Part shown: piece by piece, positions 40,346-49,658 of the stretch | Layout of the letters: every line of letters begins with the position of its first letter | Numbering within the stretch: position 1 is the stretch's first letter | Source: a virus | Virus record (IMG/VR): IMGVR_UViG_3300024231_000003 | Location: 1 to 64,000 of that record | Length of the DNA: 64,000 bases | Direction: 5' to 3' (one strand) | The notes under the pieces: generated by a model | The model's input: the letters and a program-made list of their open reading frames with translations, nothing else | Database searches by the model: none | Told to the model about the DNA's origin: nothing | Position numbers and translations under genes: made by a program

Positions 40346-40937
40346 GTATGCATGTGAACTCCCAACGCTTTGGTTTGATAGAGAATATTTATTAGACCAT
40401 GTAAATGGAGTTGCGCTGGATAATTGGTATATTTTTGATTGTGGGCATATTAGATGGACAGTACAAGAAGCATTTGAGCCGCGGCTAGAATGTAAAAATT
40501 ATAAGTTTAACGAATTTCATAAAGAACTAGCTGAGCTATTTAATCCGCCAATTATGCCAGATACAATGCTATACACTAGTACGCCTATAGGGGGAACACC
40601 TCCGCATCAAGATAGAAATAGATTAGGGATAATTAATTTTCCTGTCAAAGGAAAGTTTAATGAAAGCAGTCCACAGACGTTCTATAGTGATTTTGATAGA
40701 GATACATTAGAATACACTATGCACTACACAGAGAGCCAAGCTACAAATGAACTTGCTCCTTGGTTGTTTAGTGGTCCTAAAATTCATGGTGTTGAGAACA
40801 TAGACGATGCTGATAGAACAATTATTACTACGTGTTGGAGACACCATACTTACCAGCAAGTAGTAGACGGATTAAAAGACGGATCTCTTGTAAATTGGGA
40901 TGTTAACGAAAAGAATAAGAGGGTTAAATTTATATAA
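40302..40937 (+). CDS. 2OG/Fe(II) oxygenase-like protein
   Basis: 211 residues from ATG 40302 (AAAGG SD sequence), overlapping the previous gene by 44 bp. TPPHQDRNRLGI has the HxD pair; KIHGVEN and DRTIITTCW supply a distal His and Arg. This matches small aspartyl/asparaginyl hydroxylase-like proteins. It overlaps the next gene by one base. Confidence 0.7.
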   Translation: MKQEIQLPLKEKSGEYACELPTLWFDREYLLDHVNGVALDNWYIFDCGHIRWTVQEAFEPRLECKNYKFNEFHKELAELFNPPIMPDTMLYTSTPIGGTPPHQDRNRLGIINFPVKGKFNESSPQTFYSDFDRDTLEYTMHYTESQATNELAPWLFSGPKIHGVENIDDADRTIITTCWRHHTYQQVVDGLKDGSLVNWDVNEKNKRVKFI

Positions 40938-41578
40938 TGGAAAAAGTCGATAAAGCATTAATGAGATTACACTCTATGGATGATTGGATGCAAATGCAAT
41001 CCTTCAATAGTAATAATTTAATGAAAGAGATGGAACGATATAAAAATGATTGGAAGCCGTATAATGTAAGAAAGCCTAATAATCGTTGGGGACTTAGTAT
41101 TACTAGTTTGGATGGCGAACTGAGCGGCATTCCAGATTTAGATAGTCTTTATGAGTATAATAAAAAGCACAATACTAATATTGCAAACCAAGATATTAAA
41201 ACATATACAGACGTTTATTATGATAGCCCAGAATTACAAAAAATTATAGAACCTTGGAAGCCATGGTTAGGAAGATGTCATTATTTGAGATTAGACAGCG
41301 GTGGATTTTTTCCAGAGCATTATGACATAAACAAACTTGATTATGAATTTGAGGACGCAAGGCTTATTGGTTTTGTTAATCGAACTAGCAAAGATACTAT
41401 GAAATTTATATATGGCGATACTGTTATGGATGTTAAAGAGGGTAGTCTGTATTACTTCAATGCAAGTAAGCGACATAGTGTCTTTAGCATGATGGATGAT
41501 TGCATAATGATTGTTTTTTGCTTGAAGTTTGATGACAAACTATTTGAAACAATGATGAATAACTACAGATTAAAATAA
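40937..41578 (+). CDS. 2OG/Fe(II) oxygenase-like protein (Asp/Asn hydroxylase type)
   Basis: 213 residues. CHYLRLDSGGFFPEHYDI has the HxD iron pair; ASKRHSVFSM supplies the second His, typical of aspartyl/asparaginyl beta-hydroxylases ('GR.HsV.N'). The 2OG-binding Arg is less clear (Lys in VFCLKF). Overlaps the previous stop by one base. Diverged from the 40302 protein. Confidence 0.65.
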   Translation: MEKVDKALMRLHSMDDWMQMQSFNSNNLMKEMERYKNDWKPYNVRKPNNRWGLSITSLDGELSGIPDLDSLYEYNKKHNTNIANQDIKTYTDVYYDSPELQKIIEPWKPWLGRCHYLRLDSGGFFPEHYDINKLDYEFEDARLIGFVNRTSKDTMKFIYGDTVMDVKEGSLYYFNASKRHSVFSMMDDCIMIVFCLKFDDKLFETMMNNYRLK

Positions 41579-41585
41579 ACTATAC

Positions 41586-41614
41586 TTGACAATTAAAGTG
41601 AAGTAGAGTATAAT
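41586..41614 (+). promoter_or_regulatory. Perfect sigma70-type promoter for the methyltransferase operon
   Basis: TTGACA (41586-41591), 17 bp, TATAAT (41609-41614). Predicted leader of about 23 nt with an AAAGG SD sequence. Suggests early expression of the downstream methyltransferase, oxygenase and radical-SAM genes. Confidence 0.85.
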
Positions 41615-41643
41615 TATTAAAGATAGAAAAGGTATTAATACAA

Positions 41644-42558
41644 ATGTATAATAATCCACTTAACAAGCTAATATGGGATAAGGTACAAGAGATGTTTGGA
41701 TGGAATATTGCTCCTGAATCTCCTATTGCTCAGTTACCATTCAATCAAGATTTTATTACTGCATGCGAGAAAGAATTCTCAATGCAAGTACGTGACACGT
41801 TCTACCCTATTGAATTAGGACAAGTGGAACAGTGGAACAGAAAGCGCATGGAAGACTTTGTTAAAGAAATTGATAAACAGTATCAGCATAACTACTTTGT
41901 TGGAGAAAATGGTACTAGTACAACTGGTGTTGTTGGAGAAATATGTGATGTAAATGATAAGCCTATTGCTAATAAATGGAATATAAGAGGAAATGCACTT
42001 GTTGAAAGATTACAAGCAATGCAAGCAGAAAATCCTGATCTTACTATTTTGGATATAGGTTGTGGTGTTAATGAATACAAAAAGTACCTTAATAATGTAA
42101 CTGGTGTTGATCCATACAGACCTGAAGCAGATATACTTGCTAAACAAGCTGACTTTGATCCACAAGGACAAACATGGGACGTAATAATATGTTTTGGCCC
42201 AATGAACTGGTATACATATGATGAACAGTTTCGTAATATGGCAAAGCTAAAGGAATGTTTAGCACCCAATGGATTATTATTATGGAGTCATAATCATAAC
42301 TATTACAAACTATTTCAGCCAGATGCAGAACATGCGCACACATGGCTTCATGGAAACTTGGAAGATGCACAACGTAATAGTGCTTTCTTTTTTGTAGATA
42401 GAGATTGGAAATATACTTGGTATTTTAACAATACAGAACACAGTATGTCAACATTAGCTACACACGTAGGACTCAAAGTATCTAAAATTGATTACGATCA
42501 TTGTAACTTGTATCGTCCACCAATGTGGAGACTATTTGTGGAGATGACTCATGAATAG
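41644..42558 (+). CDS. Class I SAM-dependent methyltransferase
   Basis: 304 residues. Rossmann motif I ILDIGCGVNEY, followed by VTGVDPYRP (motif II acidic residue), WDVIICFGPMNW (motif IV-like) and a C-terminal half. The ~130-residue N-terminal region is unusual, with Trp-rich helices. It overlaps the next gene by eight bases. Substrate unknown; the context of radical-SAM and oxygenase genes suggests small-molecule or protein modification. Confidence 0.85.
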   Translation: MYNNPLNKLIWDKVQEMFGWNIAPESPIAQLPFNQDFITACEKEFSMQVRDTFYPIELGQVEQWNRKRMEDFVKEIDKQYQHNYFVGENGTSTTGVVGEICDVNDKPIANKWNIRGNALVERLQAMQAENPDLTILDIGCGVNEYKKYLNNVTGVDPYRPEADILAKQADFDPQGQTWDVIICFGPMNWYTYDEQFRNMAKLKECLAPNGLLLWSHNHNYYKLFQPDAEHAHTWLHGNLEDAQRNSAFFFVDRDWKYTWYFNNTEHSMSTLATHVGLKVSKIDYDHCNLYRPPMWRLFVEMTHE

Positions 42559-43213
42559 ATGGGAAATGACTGTAGATCAAAGTAACTACGATTTTAACCC
42601 GTTTAGAGAAAGTGATCACGGAGCTGGTTTTCGAACAATAGGCAATATAGAGCCTACATGGAAACAAGAAATACCTATTGCAAATTCAAACCAGTATGAT
42701 TTTTATTGGCCATCGCCAGTATCGCCTGACGGCGATAGTTTTAATTACGACTACGAAGAACTGTTATGCAAAGACTGGGGTATTCCTTTAGACTATGTCG
42801 TATACAGACAATGGACAACTACAGAAGAAACTCCTATACTACATAGCATTGCAGAACAAATTGGTCTTGCTGATGCACAAACTAATGTACAGACACAACA
42901 CACAGGCATGATGCTACATTTACACATTGATAGTTTAACTGGCCTACGTAAAGAACGCACAGACCAAAGTAGTAGTAGATCCACAGACATTGAATGGGGA
43001 AGAGTCTTTGTAATGTTAGACGATTGGGCACCAGGACATATTATACAGTTTGGTAATACATATGTACCTCCTTGGAGAGCAGGAGATATTATATGGTTTG
43101 ATTGGGCAAATATTCCACATAGTACAGCAAATACTGGACCATGGCCTCGTAACATACTAAAAATTACAGGCAAAGTTACAGACAAATACACAGAGTTAAT
43201 TAATAATGGATGA
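42551..43213 (+). CDS. 2OG/Fe(II) oxygenase-like protein
   Basis: 220 residues. MMLHLHIDSLTG contains HxD; RVFVMLDDWAPGHIIQFG and WFDWANIPHSTANTGPWPRN supply the following strand, the second His and the Arg of 2OG oxygenases. Overlaps both neighbours (8 bp each side), so tightly coupled to the methyltransferase and radical-SAM genes. Confidence 0.75.
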   Translation: MNRWEMTVDQSNYDFNPFRESDHGAGFRTIGNIEPTWKQEIPIANSNQYDFYWPSPVSPDGDSFNYDYEELLCKDWGIPLDYVVYRQWTTTEETPILHSIAEQIGLADAQTNVQTQHTGMMLHLHIDSLTGLRKERTDQSSSRSTDIEWGRVFVMLDDWAPGHIIQFGNTYVPPWRAGDIIWFDWANIPHSTANTGPWPRNILKITGKVTDKYTELINNG

Positions 43214-44468
43214 TTTTGGAGAAAACTATTGTGTATATCCGTTTGTTAGTATGACGATTAGTCCAACTGGTCGTTGGAAGATTTGTTGTGTAGATGAGGA
43301 CGGTGACGATATTCCTACAACAAAAATTACTGATTTTGAAGGAGGAAAATATTACAAATGTTCTGACTATAGCCTAATGGATTTTTGGAAAAGCGACTAT
43401 ATGGATCACATACGTGAAAAAATGTTAAAAGACCAACCAGTACATGAGTGTAGAAGTTGCAAATATAATGAAAAAAAAGGTACCAAAAGTTATAGACAGC
43501 GAGCTAATGAAGAATGGGGATATATAAGTGAAACTATGGAATCTCCAACATACATAGATCTCAAACTAGGAAATACATGTAATCTAAATTGTGTATTTTG
43601 TGATCCTAACAGTAGTAGTAAAGTATTACAAGAATGGAAAAAGATAGGATGGATTACTGCAGAAACTGCACCGTTTGGAGAAGGCATCATGGGTCCTATT
43701 GAAGAACTAGGAACAGAAAAGGTAGACTACAATTGGGTAAATCATAATAACTTTTGGGATAATGTAGATGAAGTTTCTCCATACTTAACTAAATTAAAGT
43801 TTACAGGTGGGGAACCAATGCTTAACAAAAAAATGTTTAAGTTGTTGCAAAGTATAATTGACCAAGATAGGGCCAAAGATATCAGCGTACAAATTACAAC
43901 AAATGGTACTGTAGTTAGCGAAAAGATATGTAATATGCTTAACCAGTTTAAAATGGTACAATTAAATTTTAGTTGTGATGGATTAAAAGGAACAAACGAA
44001 TATATTAGATGGCCACTTGAACATGATAAATGGTTGGAAAATATAGATATGTTTGAAAAATTTACTAACGAGGAAACAGTAACATTAAGTATGCAGCACA
44101 GTTATGGTGCGTTAACAATGCTAAGTCTTGCTGAATACTTTAGATGGGTATTTACAAAAAAGAGATTTGGTTGGCACACATTTAAGGTTTGGAAACCAGA
44201 ATTTATGCAAATGGAAGTTTTAGAACCAGCTACTCTTAATGAAGCCAAAACTGATTTGCAGAATTTAGTAGATGAACTAACTCCTCAGATCAAACTCAGT
44301 AGAGACGAGCATCTTGTACAAGATATTACAGGTATAATTCAAGCCATCGATAATGCAGTCAATTTAACACATTTAAGACCAAAACTATTAGAATACACAA
44401 ATGCTTTGGACAAGAGCAGAGGTATAAATATCTATGATTATATACCAAGACTTAAAAATCATTTGTAA
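43206..44468 (+). CDS. Radical-SAM 'twitch' family protein (family B, copy 3)
   Basis: 420 residues. N-terminal cysteines (NYCVYPF, KICCVDE, CRSCKYN), radical-SAM motif GNTCNLNCVFC, then FTGGEPM, QITTNGT, NFSCDGLKGTN and IRWP. The SIDG Ser-Ile is changed to Ser-Cys, but the paralogy to copies 1 and 2 is clear. Together with a methyltransferase and oxygenase it forms a compact operon under the 41586 promoter. Confidence 0.85.
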   Translation: MDDFGENYCVYPFVSMTISPTGRWKICCVDEDGDDIPTTKITDFEGGKYYKCSDYSLMDFWKSDYMDHIREKMLKDQPVHECRSCKYNEKKGTKSYRQRANEEWGYISETMESPTYIDLKLGNTCNLNCVFCDPNSSSKVLQEWKKIGWITAETAPFGEGIMGPIEELGTEKVDYNWVNHNNFWDNVDEVSPYLTKLKFTGGEPMLNKKMFKLLQSIIDQDRAKDISVQITTNGTVVSEKICNMLNQFKMVQLNFSCDGLKGTNEYIRWPLEHDKWLENIDMFEKFTNEETVTLSMQHSYGALTMLSLAEYFRWVFTKKRFGWHTFKVWKPEFMQMEVLEPATLNEAKTDLQNLVDELTPQIKLSRDEHLVQDITGIIQAIDNAVNLTHLRPKLLEYTNALDKSRGINIYDYIPRLKNHL

Positions 44469-44492
44469 AGGATAAATAAAGTTAATAACAGC

Positions 44493-44520
44493 TTGACATA
44501 CTAAGCGATTGTAGTATACA
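44493..44520 (+). promoter_or_regulatory. Sigma70-type promoter for the transporter operon
   Basis: TTGACA (44493-44498), 16-bp spacer, TATACA (44515-44520). A late-like GATAAATA lies at 44471. The leader (44530-44617) contains GACC-GTCCT-GGTC and a perfect ATAATTGC-AAA-GCAATTAT hairpin (44574-44592). Confidence 0.65.
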
Positions 44521-44617
44521 ATAACCCTATGAAACTGACCGTCCTGGTCGGCCCAACAAACAGGCCATTACGGATAATTGCAAAGCAATTATAATCAATA
44601 TTTCAAGGAAAAAAATT

Positions 44618-45601
44618 ATGAAATTATTAAACCTAAAAGCCGCCGCAATGGCGACTATCGTAGCCTTTACGGCAAGTGCATCTGCAGCAGCAGAGTGCGA
44701 AGTAACTATCGCTGAACCTAATTGGAGTTCAGGTCAATTTATGGCATATCTAGATAAGTTTGTTGTAGAAACAGCATTTGGCTGTGAAGCAGAACTAATG
44801 CCAGCAGCTTCTATTGCAGTAGCAACAAGTATGACTGAAAAAGGCACACCGCATATTGCTGGTGAATTTATTTCAGTAAGTGTTGGCGATGTTGTGGACC
44901 AAGCAATTGCTGAAGGAAAAATCCTTATTGCAAATGACGACCCATACCAAGGCGGCGCACAAGAAGGATTTTATGTATCTAAAAGTGTATTAGATGCAAA
45001 CCCAGAAATTAAAACAGTAGAAGATCTATTAGAACGTCCAGAACTAGTTGGCGGTAAAGTATTTTCTTGTCCAGGCGGTTGGGGTTGTAATGCTACAATG
45101 CGTAACAATCTATTAGCACTTGATGTTGAATCAAAAGGCTTTGAAATTGTTGTTCCAGGATCAGGTGCAGCATTTGACGGTTCAATTGCAAACGCAGCAC
45201 AACGTGGTACTGGTTGGTTTGGTTTTTACTGGGCACCAGCAGGCATGTTAAGTAAGTTTGGAATGGTTCCATTACCAACTCGTGCAGGTTTTGCAGGTAC
45301 AGATTATTGGACAAATTGTGCTACTGATTTAGAGTGTACTAATCCACAAGTATCAGATTTTCCAAAACCAACAATCCGTTCACTAACAGTACCAGAATTT
45401 GCAAATGCTAACCCAGCAATTGTAGCGTACTTAGCAAAACGTGACTTCTCAATTGAACAAATTAACTCATACTTAATTCAAATGGAAGCATCACAAGAAA
45501 CAGCAGAAGAAGCAGTTGTATCATTCTTTAAAAATAACGAAGATGTATGGACAACATGGTTTACTGCAGAAACTGTTGCAAAAATTAAAGCAGCACTATA
45601 A
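44618..45601 (+). CDS. proX: Periplasmic glycine betaine/proline-binding protein (ProX/OpuAC)
   Basis: 327 residues with an N-terminal signal peptide (LNLKAAAMATIVAFTASASA) ending near AECEV. Body features match OpuAC solute-binding proteins: TIAEPNWSSGQ, GDVVDQAIAEGK and WFGFYWAP with aromatic residues that could cage a quaternary amine. The function would be import of betaine, proline betaine or related osmolytes. A transporter gene in a phage is a striking auxiliary gene. AAGGAA SD sequence; permease gene follows by three bases. Confidence 0.8.
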   Translation: MKLLNLKAAAMATIVAFTASASAAAECEVTIAEPNWSSGQFMAYLDKFVVETAFGCEAELMPAASIAVATSMTEKGTPHIAGEFISVSVGDVVDQAIAEGKILIANDDPYQGGAQEGFYVSKSVLDANPEIKTVEDLLERPELVGGKVFSCPGGWGCNATMRNNLLALDVESKGFEIVVPGSGAAFDGSIANAAQRGTGWFGFYWAPAGMLSKFGMVPLPTRAGFAGTDYWTNCATDLECTNPQVSDFPKPTIRSLTVPEFANANPAIVAYLAKRDFSIEQINSYLIQMEASQETAEEAVVSFFKNNEDVWTTWFTAETVAKIKAAL

Positions 45602-45604
45602 CTA

Positions 45605-46495
45605 ATGGATAGCAAGTTTTTAACTGAGTTTCCTGGACTAGATACAAGTACACTAAAGTACATCAGAAGAACATTGGATAATGCGTTTTTTGAATTTTCT
45701 AGAAACTGGGGAGAGCAGATTGAAAACTTGCTATATCCTTTAGAATATATTCTAGAAGTATCAGAGGACTTCCTCGTAGATACTCCTTGGTTAGTAATAC
45801 TATTGTTATTAACCACTTTTTGTTATCTTACTACATCCAATAAAAGATTTACTTTTGTTTTCTCGAGCATTTTGTTTTTAATTGGATATTTTGGAATGTG
45901 GGAAGATGCAATGATTACACTTAGTATTGTTATTATTGGTGTTTCATTATGCGTTATCAGTGGAATACCAATAGGCATAGCAATGTCTTCAAGTAATAGA
46001 GTTAGATCTATAATGTTGCCTATATTAGATTTTGCACAAGCAGTACCAACATTTGTCTACTTAATTCCAATTATTATGTTATTAGGTATTGGTGATCTTC
46101 CTGGACTCATTGCTATATGTGTATATGCTGTTCCGCCTATAATTAGATTTACTGACTTGGGAATACGTGAAGTAGATACAGGATCAATCGAAGCTGCAGA
46201 ATCTCTTGGTATGAATAAATGGCAAGTTTTACGAAAAATAAAAATACCACTAGCATACACTAGTATATTTGCTGGGCTTAATCAAACAATTATGATGGCA
46301 TTGGGTATGGTAGTTATTGCAAGTATGATTGGATTACAAGGACTTGGTAGTAACGTACTAACTGCAATTAATCAACAAAGACTAACAATAGGTTTACTTA
46401 ATGGTATGGCTATTGTTAGTTTAGCAATAATATTAGATCGAATGACACAACAATGGGCTAAGAAATTACAAGCCTGGAAATATGTTGACAAGTAG
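45605..46495 (+). CDS. proW: ABC permease for glycine betaine/proline (ProW-like)
   Basis: 296 residues: an N-terminal cytoplasmic stretch then about six membrane spans. The 'EAAESLGMNKWQVLRKIKIPLAY' EAA loop that docks the ATPase is intact, as are the SIVIIGVSLCVISGIPIGI and GLGSNVLTAI segments typical of ProW. No ATPase gene follows: the next gene is on the minus strand, directly abutting. The phage pair must use the host ATPase (ProV/OpuAA) or an ATPase elsewhere. Confidence 0.85.
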   Translation: MDSKFLTEFPGLDTSTLKYIRRTLDNAFFEFSRNWGEQIENLLYPLEYILEVSEDFLVDTPWLVILLLLTTFCYLTTSNKRFTFVFSSILFLIGYFGMWEDAMITLSIVIIGVSLCVISGIPIGIAMSSSNRVRSIMLPILDFAQAVPTFVYLIPIIMLLGIGDLPGLIAICVYAVPPIIRFTDLGIREVDTGSIEAAESLGMNKWQVLRKIKIPLAYTSIFAGLNQTIMMALGMVVIASMIGLQGLGSNVLTAINQQRLTIGLLNGMAIVSLAIILDRMTQQWAKKLQAWKYVDK

Positions 46496-47821
46496 TTATT
46501 CGTATTCTATACAATCCTGTAACATACTGTTAACTTCTCTATACTTGTCGAATAACTCTTGTTCAGTTGCACCAGTTAAATCAAAGTTTACGTTGAATGC
46601 CTTGTTTTGTAAATTTTGCCATTTTGGAATAAAAGCTCCAACCTCTAATCCAACATTTTGCGCATTAAAGTATTTACTTACTTTGTCTAGGTTATGCAAC
46701 GCTTTAATCTTTCCAGGCTTTAATAAAGCACAGCCCCAGAGTAAATTATTTTTAATGACAAGAGGTTCTCCTTTAACAAAATTGGTAATAATGTTATTGT
46801 CATTAACACTGTCTAGGATATTAACAAATTGTCCAGGTCTTGGATTTAAGTCAATAGCAATAATTTTACCATCATCGCAGGTATGAAAGTCTGGGCCAGC
46901 AAAGAACATTTCTTTAACTTTTAAATGATCCACTAATGTTTGTAAGTATTCAATAGAAGCTTCTTCTATTTCTTTACCAACTTCACTAGCATTGGCAATC
47001 CATACACATCTATCTCTAACAATGTCACTAGATTCACTAATTGAGTGACTTGAAATAGGATCATCCTGTGGATCCATTACATCGCCATATTTAATTTTAC
47101 TATTCTTTACATAGAACTCAATATGTACTTTTCCGTTCTTAACGTATCCTATAGGGGAAACAGTAGGCATTGAACTCCAATGGTACTCTTGAAACATAAT
47201 TCTACAAGCCTTGTTGTTGAACTTCTTAAGGTATATTCCTTGTCCATTAAGTTCAAAAAACTTATTGTGTGATTCCTTGTCTTTTAGGTGTTTTAGGAAA
47301 TGATGCCTATTGTTCCAACGTCTGTATTCCACTGAAGGAGCACTATTGTCATCACCAGGAAAGAATACATTACTTCCTGTACCAATATCTGGTTTACTAA
47401 ACACTTGTTTATTTTTAAAGATACTTAGTTGACTATGGGTTCTAGGTGTTATACTTTTTGGTGTATACTTTTCTAAACCAATTGTTCTACAAAAGTCATC
47501 CATTAACTGTTTATTACTTAATATCTCAGCCGCAAAAGGTGTTAAGTTGTTAATGCCATAATAGCTCTCCAGTTGAGAAGCAACAGGCAATAAGTTTTCA
47601 CTTACACACAGTACTTTATCACAGTTGGGAATATCTTTTACAATTTCTGCTATATTGAATAACTTTGAAATTACAAGAGTATTAGCCATTTTTACATATT
47701 TTTTAGATTCATTAGGTTTATTATCAGTGATAAGGATAACATTATCATCTTTATATGCAGACAATAAACCTTCTGATTTATTTAGGCTTCTTTCGTGTGA
47801 TAGAATTACAATATTCATCAT
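46496..47821 (-). CDS. ATP-grasp enzyme
   Basis: About 441 residues (ATG 47821 or 47818). ATP-grasp features: KPDIGTGSNVFFPG (Lys and glycine-rich loop), EYHWSSMPTVSPIGY and, near the end, AIDLNPRPGQF, the Glu/Asn metal-binding segment ('iEiNpRp'). The N-terminal domain is a Rossmann-type preATP-grasp fold (MNIVILSHERS, LITDNK). Members ligate carboxylates to amines. Convergent with proW, and its start overlaps the upstream hydrolase stop (ATGATGA). Confidence 0.8.
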   Translation of the reverse strand: MMNIVILSHERSLNKSEGLLSAYKDDNVILITDNKPNESKKYVKMANTLVISKLFNIAEIVKDIPNCDKVLCVSENLLPVASQLESYYGINNLTPFAAEILSNKQLMDDFCRTIGLEKYTPKSITPRTHSQLSIFKNKQVFSKPDIGTGSNVFFPGDDNSAPSVEYRRWNNRHHFLKHLKDKESHNKFFELNGQGIYLKKFNNKACRIMFQEYHWSSMPTVSPIGYVKNGKVHIEFYVKNSKIKYGDVMDPQDDPISSHSISESSDIVRDRCVWIANASEVGKEIEEASIEYLQTLVDHLKVKEMFFAGPDFHTCDDGKIIAIDLNPRPGQFVNILDSVNDNNIITNFVKGEPLVIKNNLLWGCALLKPGKIKALHNLDKVSKYFNAQNVGLEVGAFIPKWQNLQNKAFNVNFDLTGATEQELFDKYREVNSMLQDCIEYE

Positions 47822-48579
47822 AAGTATGCTATTTCCTTTAATATCTGGTTTATACACATTATACTATACTTCTCATTACTTTGCAAGACAATTGTTTGGT
47901 TATTCTTTTCAGAGAAATGTTCAGCAAAGCTATGTGTATTAGGCTTTAGTGTATCAAATTCGCTGTTTGACAAAATCTTAGATGTTGTGTTATACTTAGT
48001 TATAAGTATTTCTCTATTCTTATTTGGAATCATAAATCCGTGGTGTGTATTTGGTACTGTAGTACTTATGGGAGGCATCAAACAATGAGCCTCAAAATCA
48101 TTATAGTTGTCACACCAATTATCATTTTTAGCTAAGAATACAGTAGTATTTACATAGTCATTAGACATTAACCTTGGAGTAAGTGCAATAATACCAGGAT
48201 AAAAGCAATAATTCTTAACAAAATGATTACTATGATATAGCCCAAGATAACCACCTAAGCTACTACCTATATGTACAATCTTATCGTATTGTGGCATCGT
48301 AAAATCAAACATATCACTAAATGTACATTCATGCAAATCAATATAAGGTCCATGATCAATCCATCCTAGTGAATCAATACCAAATTTAGAAAAGTAATCA
48401 AGCAATCCTATATTATAACCTTTGGACAGAAACGTTTCAGCTAAACGTAGTTCATTACCGCCAATACCTCCACTGCCATGACTAATTAAAATAAGCACAT
48501 CAGGGCTCTTACAATTATGAGGAATAAATATACTTATGTTATCACGTATTACAGATTTTGAAATTAAAAGATTAGACAT
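47818..48579 (-). CDS. Alpha/beta hydrolase (dienelactone-hydrolase-like)
   Basis: 253 residues. SHGSGGIGGN (oxyanion region), HIGSSLGGYLGL with the nucleophile Ser, KNDNWCD (acid) and NTHHGFM (His) form a catalytic triad. Operon with the ATP-grasp gene. Start codon CAT (minus) shares bases with the plus-strand ATG at 48578, so the divergent gene begins at the same site. Confidence 0.75.
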   Translation of the reverse strand: MSNLLISKSVIRDNISIFIPHNCKSPDVLILISHGSGGIGGNELRLAETFLSKGYNIGLLDYFSKFGIDSLGWIDHGPYIDLHECTFSDMFDFTMPQYDKIVHIGSSLGGYLGLYHSNHFVKNYCFYPGIIALTPRLMSNDYVNTTVFLAKNDNWCDNYNDFEAHCLMPPISTTVPNTHHGFMIPNKNREILITKYNTTSKILSNSEFDTLKPNTHSFAEHFSEKNNQTIVLQSNEKYSIMCINQILKEIAYL

Positions 48580-49078
48580 GGATAATCTCCCTGATGAACT
48601 TTATACATTTGCTGACACTTGTGCTGAACAAGGTATGCAAAATAATATAAGTGTTGCTGCAATGAAGATTGGCAAATGGGGAAATGAGGCATGGTGGTGT
48701 ACCTGGGCTGACGGCAAAATTATTAGCATTAGCGGATGTCACCAAATGGACCAATACGAAAAAGGTTGTTGGCGTCTCATGGTAAGAACAGCCACACTTT
48801 TGGAATACAGAGGCAGAGCACCTGGTAGCATACGTACTATTCGAACTGATTTCAATTGGGGTCATGTTTTGCCTTATCAAGTTAATTATGCAGTATTGCA
48901 AGGAGCAACAAAGGTAGTTTTTACTACTAATAGTGATTCTGACGGAGATAAAAATAGTTTGCGTACAAATAGAGTAGTGCGTAAAGTTCTAGAACCACAA
49001 GGGCTAGTAAAGCTTGATGCACAGGATGTTGAAATATTTTATACCCGTCAAAATGTGTGGGAAATTATAATTTCCTAA
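48578..49078 (+). CDS. Phage GNAT-like protein
   Basis: 166 residues from ATG 48578. A small alpha/beta fold resembling GNAT N-acyltransferases: WCTWADGKIISISGCHQM, then WGHVLPYQVNYAVLQGATKVVFTTNSD with the late substrate/CoA-face strands. The CoA-binding Q/RxxGxA loop is not clean. An in-frame ATG at 48536 could extend it by 14 residues. Convergent with the SDR-like gene at 49075. Confidence 0.5.
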   Translation: MDNLPDELYTFADTCAEQGMQNNISVAAMKIGKWGNEAWWCTWADGKIISISGCHQMDQYEKGCWRLMVRTATLLEYRGRAPGSIRTIRTDFNWGHVLPYQVNYAVLQGATKVVFTTNSDSDGDKNSLRTNRVVRKVLEPQGLVKLDAQDVEIFYTRQNVWEIIIS

Positions 49079-49641
49079 TCAATAATTTGTATTGGGTCAA
49101 TACTAATATTATTAATATTTATTTCTTTGGGTTGTTCTAATATCCAGTCAATATAACTGGCAGCTTGCTCCATAGGTAATACTGTTCTTCCAGGATTCTT
49201 ATGTGCTTTATTTTGCAGCGTACCAAAACTAATATGCGTTACTTTGGGTGCATTTTGCCAATTACCCATGATAGCAAGGCCATTGGACATTTCGTTTAGA
49301 GCTAATTTTTCATAGTGGTACAAGTTACCCTTACCACGCCTAACAGTATCAGTAGTAGAACCAACATTGATAATTCTTTTGTCAAAGCCACCTTCAGCTA
49401 ACCATTTATGCCATATAGTATGCAATAGCATAGATTGTTTAAAATAAAAGTTTGCATACATATTAATAAAAACGTCACAATCTTGTGATAACCGAGCTAC
49501 TTGTTTAATAGCACCATCATCATTAAAGTCGTATCCATTATCTCGACTAGCTGTTACTATTTCATGACCTCTAGCTTCCAACATAGGAACAAGATACCCA
49601 GTTAAGTCTTTGTCTCTATTACCTGTTATTAAAATTTTCAT
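49075..49641 (-). CDS. Short-chain dehydrogenase/reductase family protein
   Basis: 188 residues from ATG 49641 (AAGGAG SD sequence); a 5'-extended frame to 49677 is less likely. KILITGNRDKDLTGYLV is a TGxxxxxG nucleotide-binding loop variant, and NVGSTTDT with YHYEKLALNE provides the Ser and the YxxxK active site. A late promoter (TATAAATA at 49666-49659) precedes it. Substrate unknown; NAD(P)-linked reduction or epimerisation of a sugar or related compound is typical. Confidence 0.7.
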   Translation of the reverse strand: MKILITGNRDKDLTGYLVPMLEARGHEIVTASRDNGYDFNDDGAIKQVARLSQDCDVFINMYANFYFKQSMLLHTIWHKWLAEGGFDKRIINVGSTTDTVRRGKGNLYHYEKLALNEMSNGLAIMGNWQNAPKVTHISFGTLQNKAHKNPGRTVLPMEQAASYIDWILEQPKEININNISIDPIQIID

Positions 49642-49658
49642 ATTATACTCCTTGTATA

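Noticed and set aside
46496-47821. ABC transporter ATPase partner for ProXW
   Set aside because: It is on the opposite strand and has ATP-grasp motifs instead of Walker A/ABC signature.
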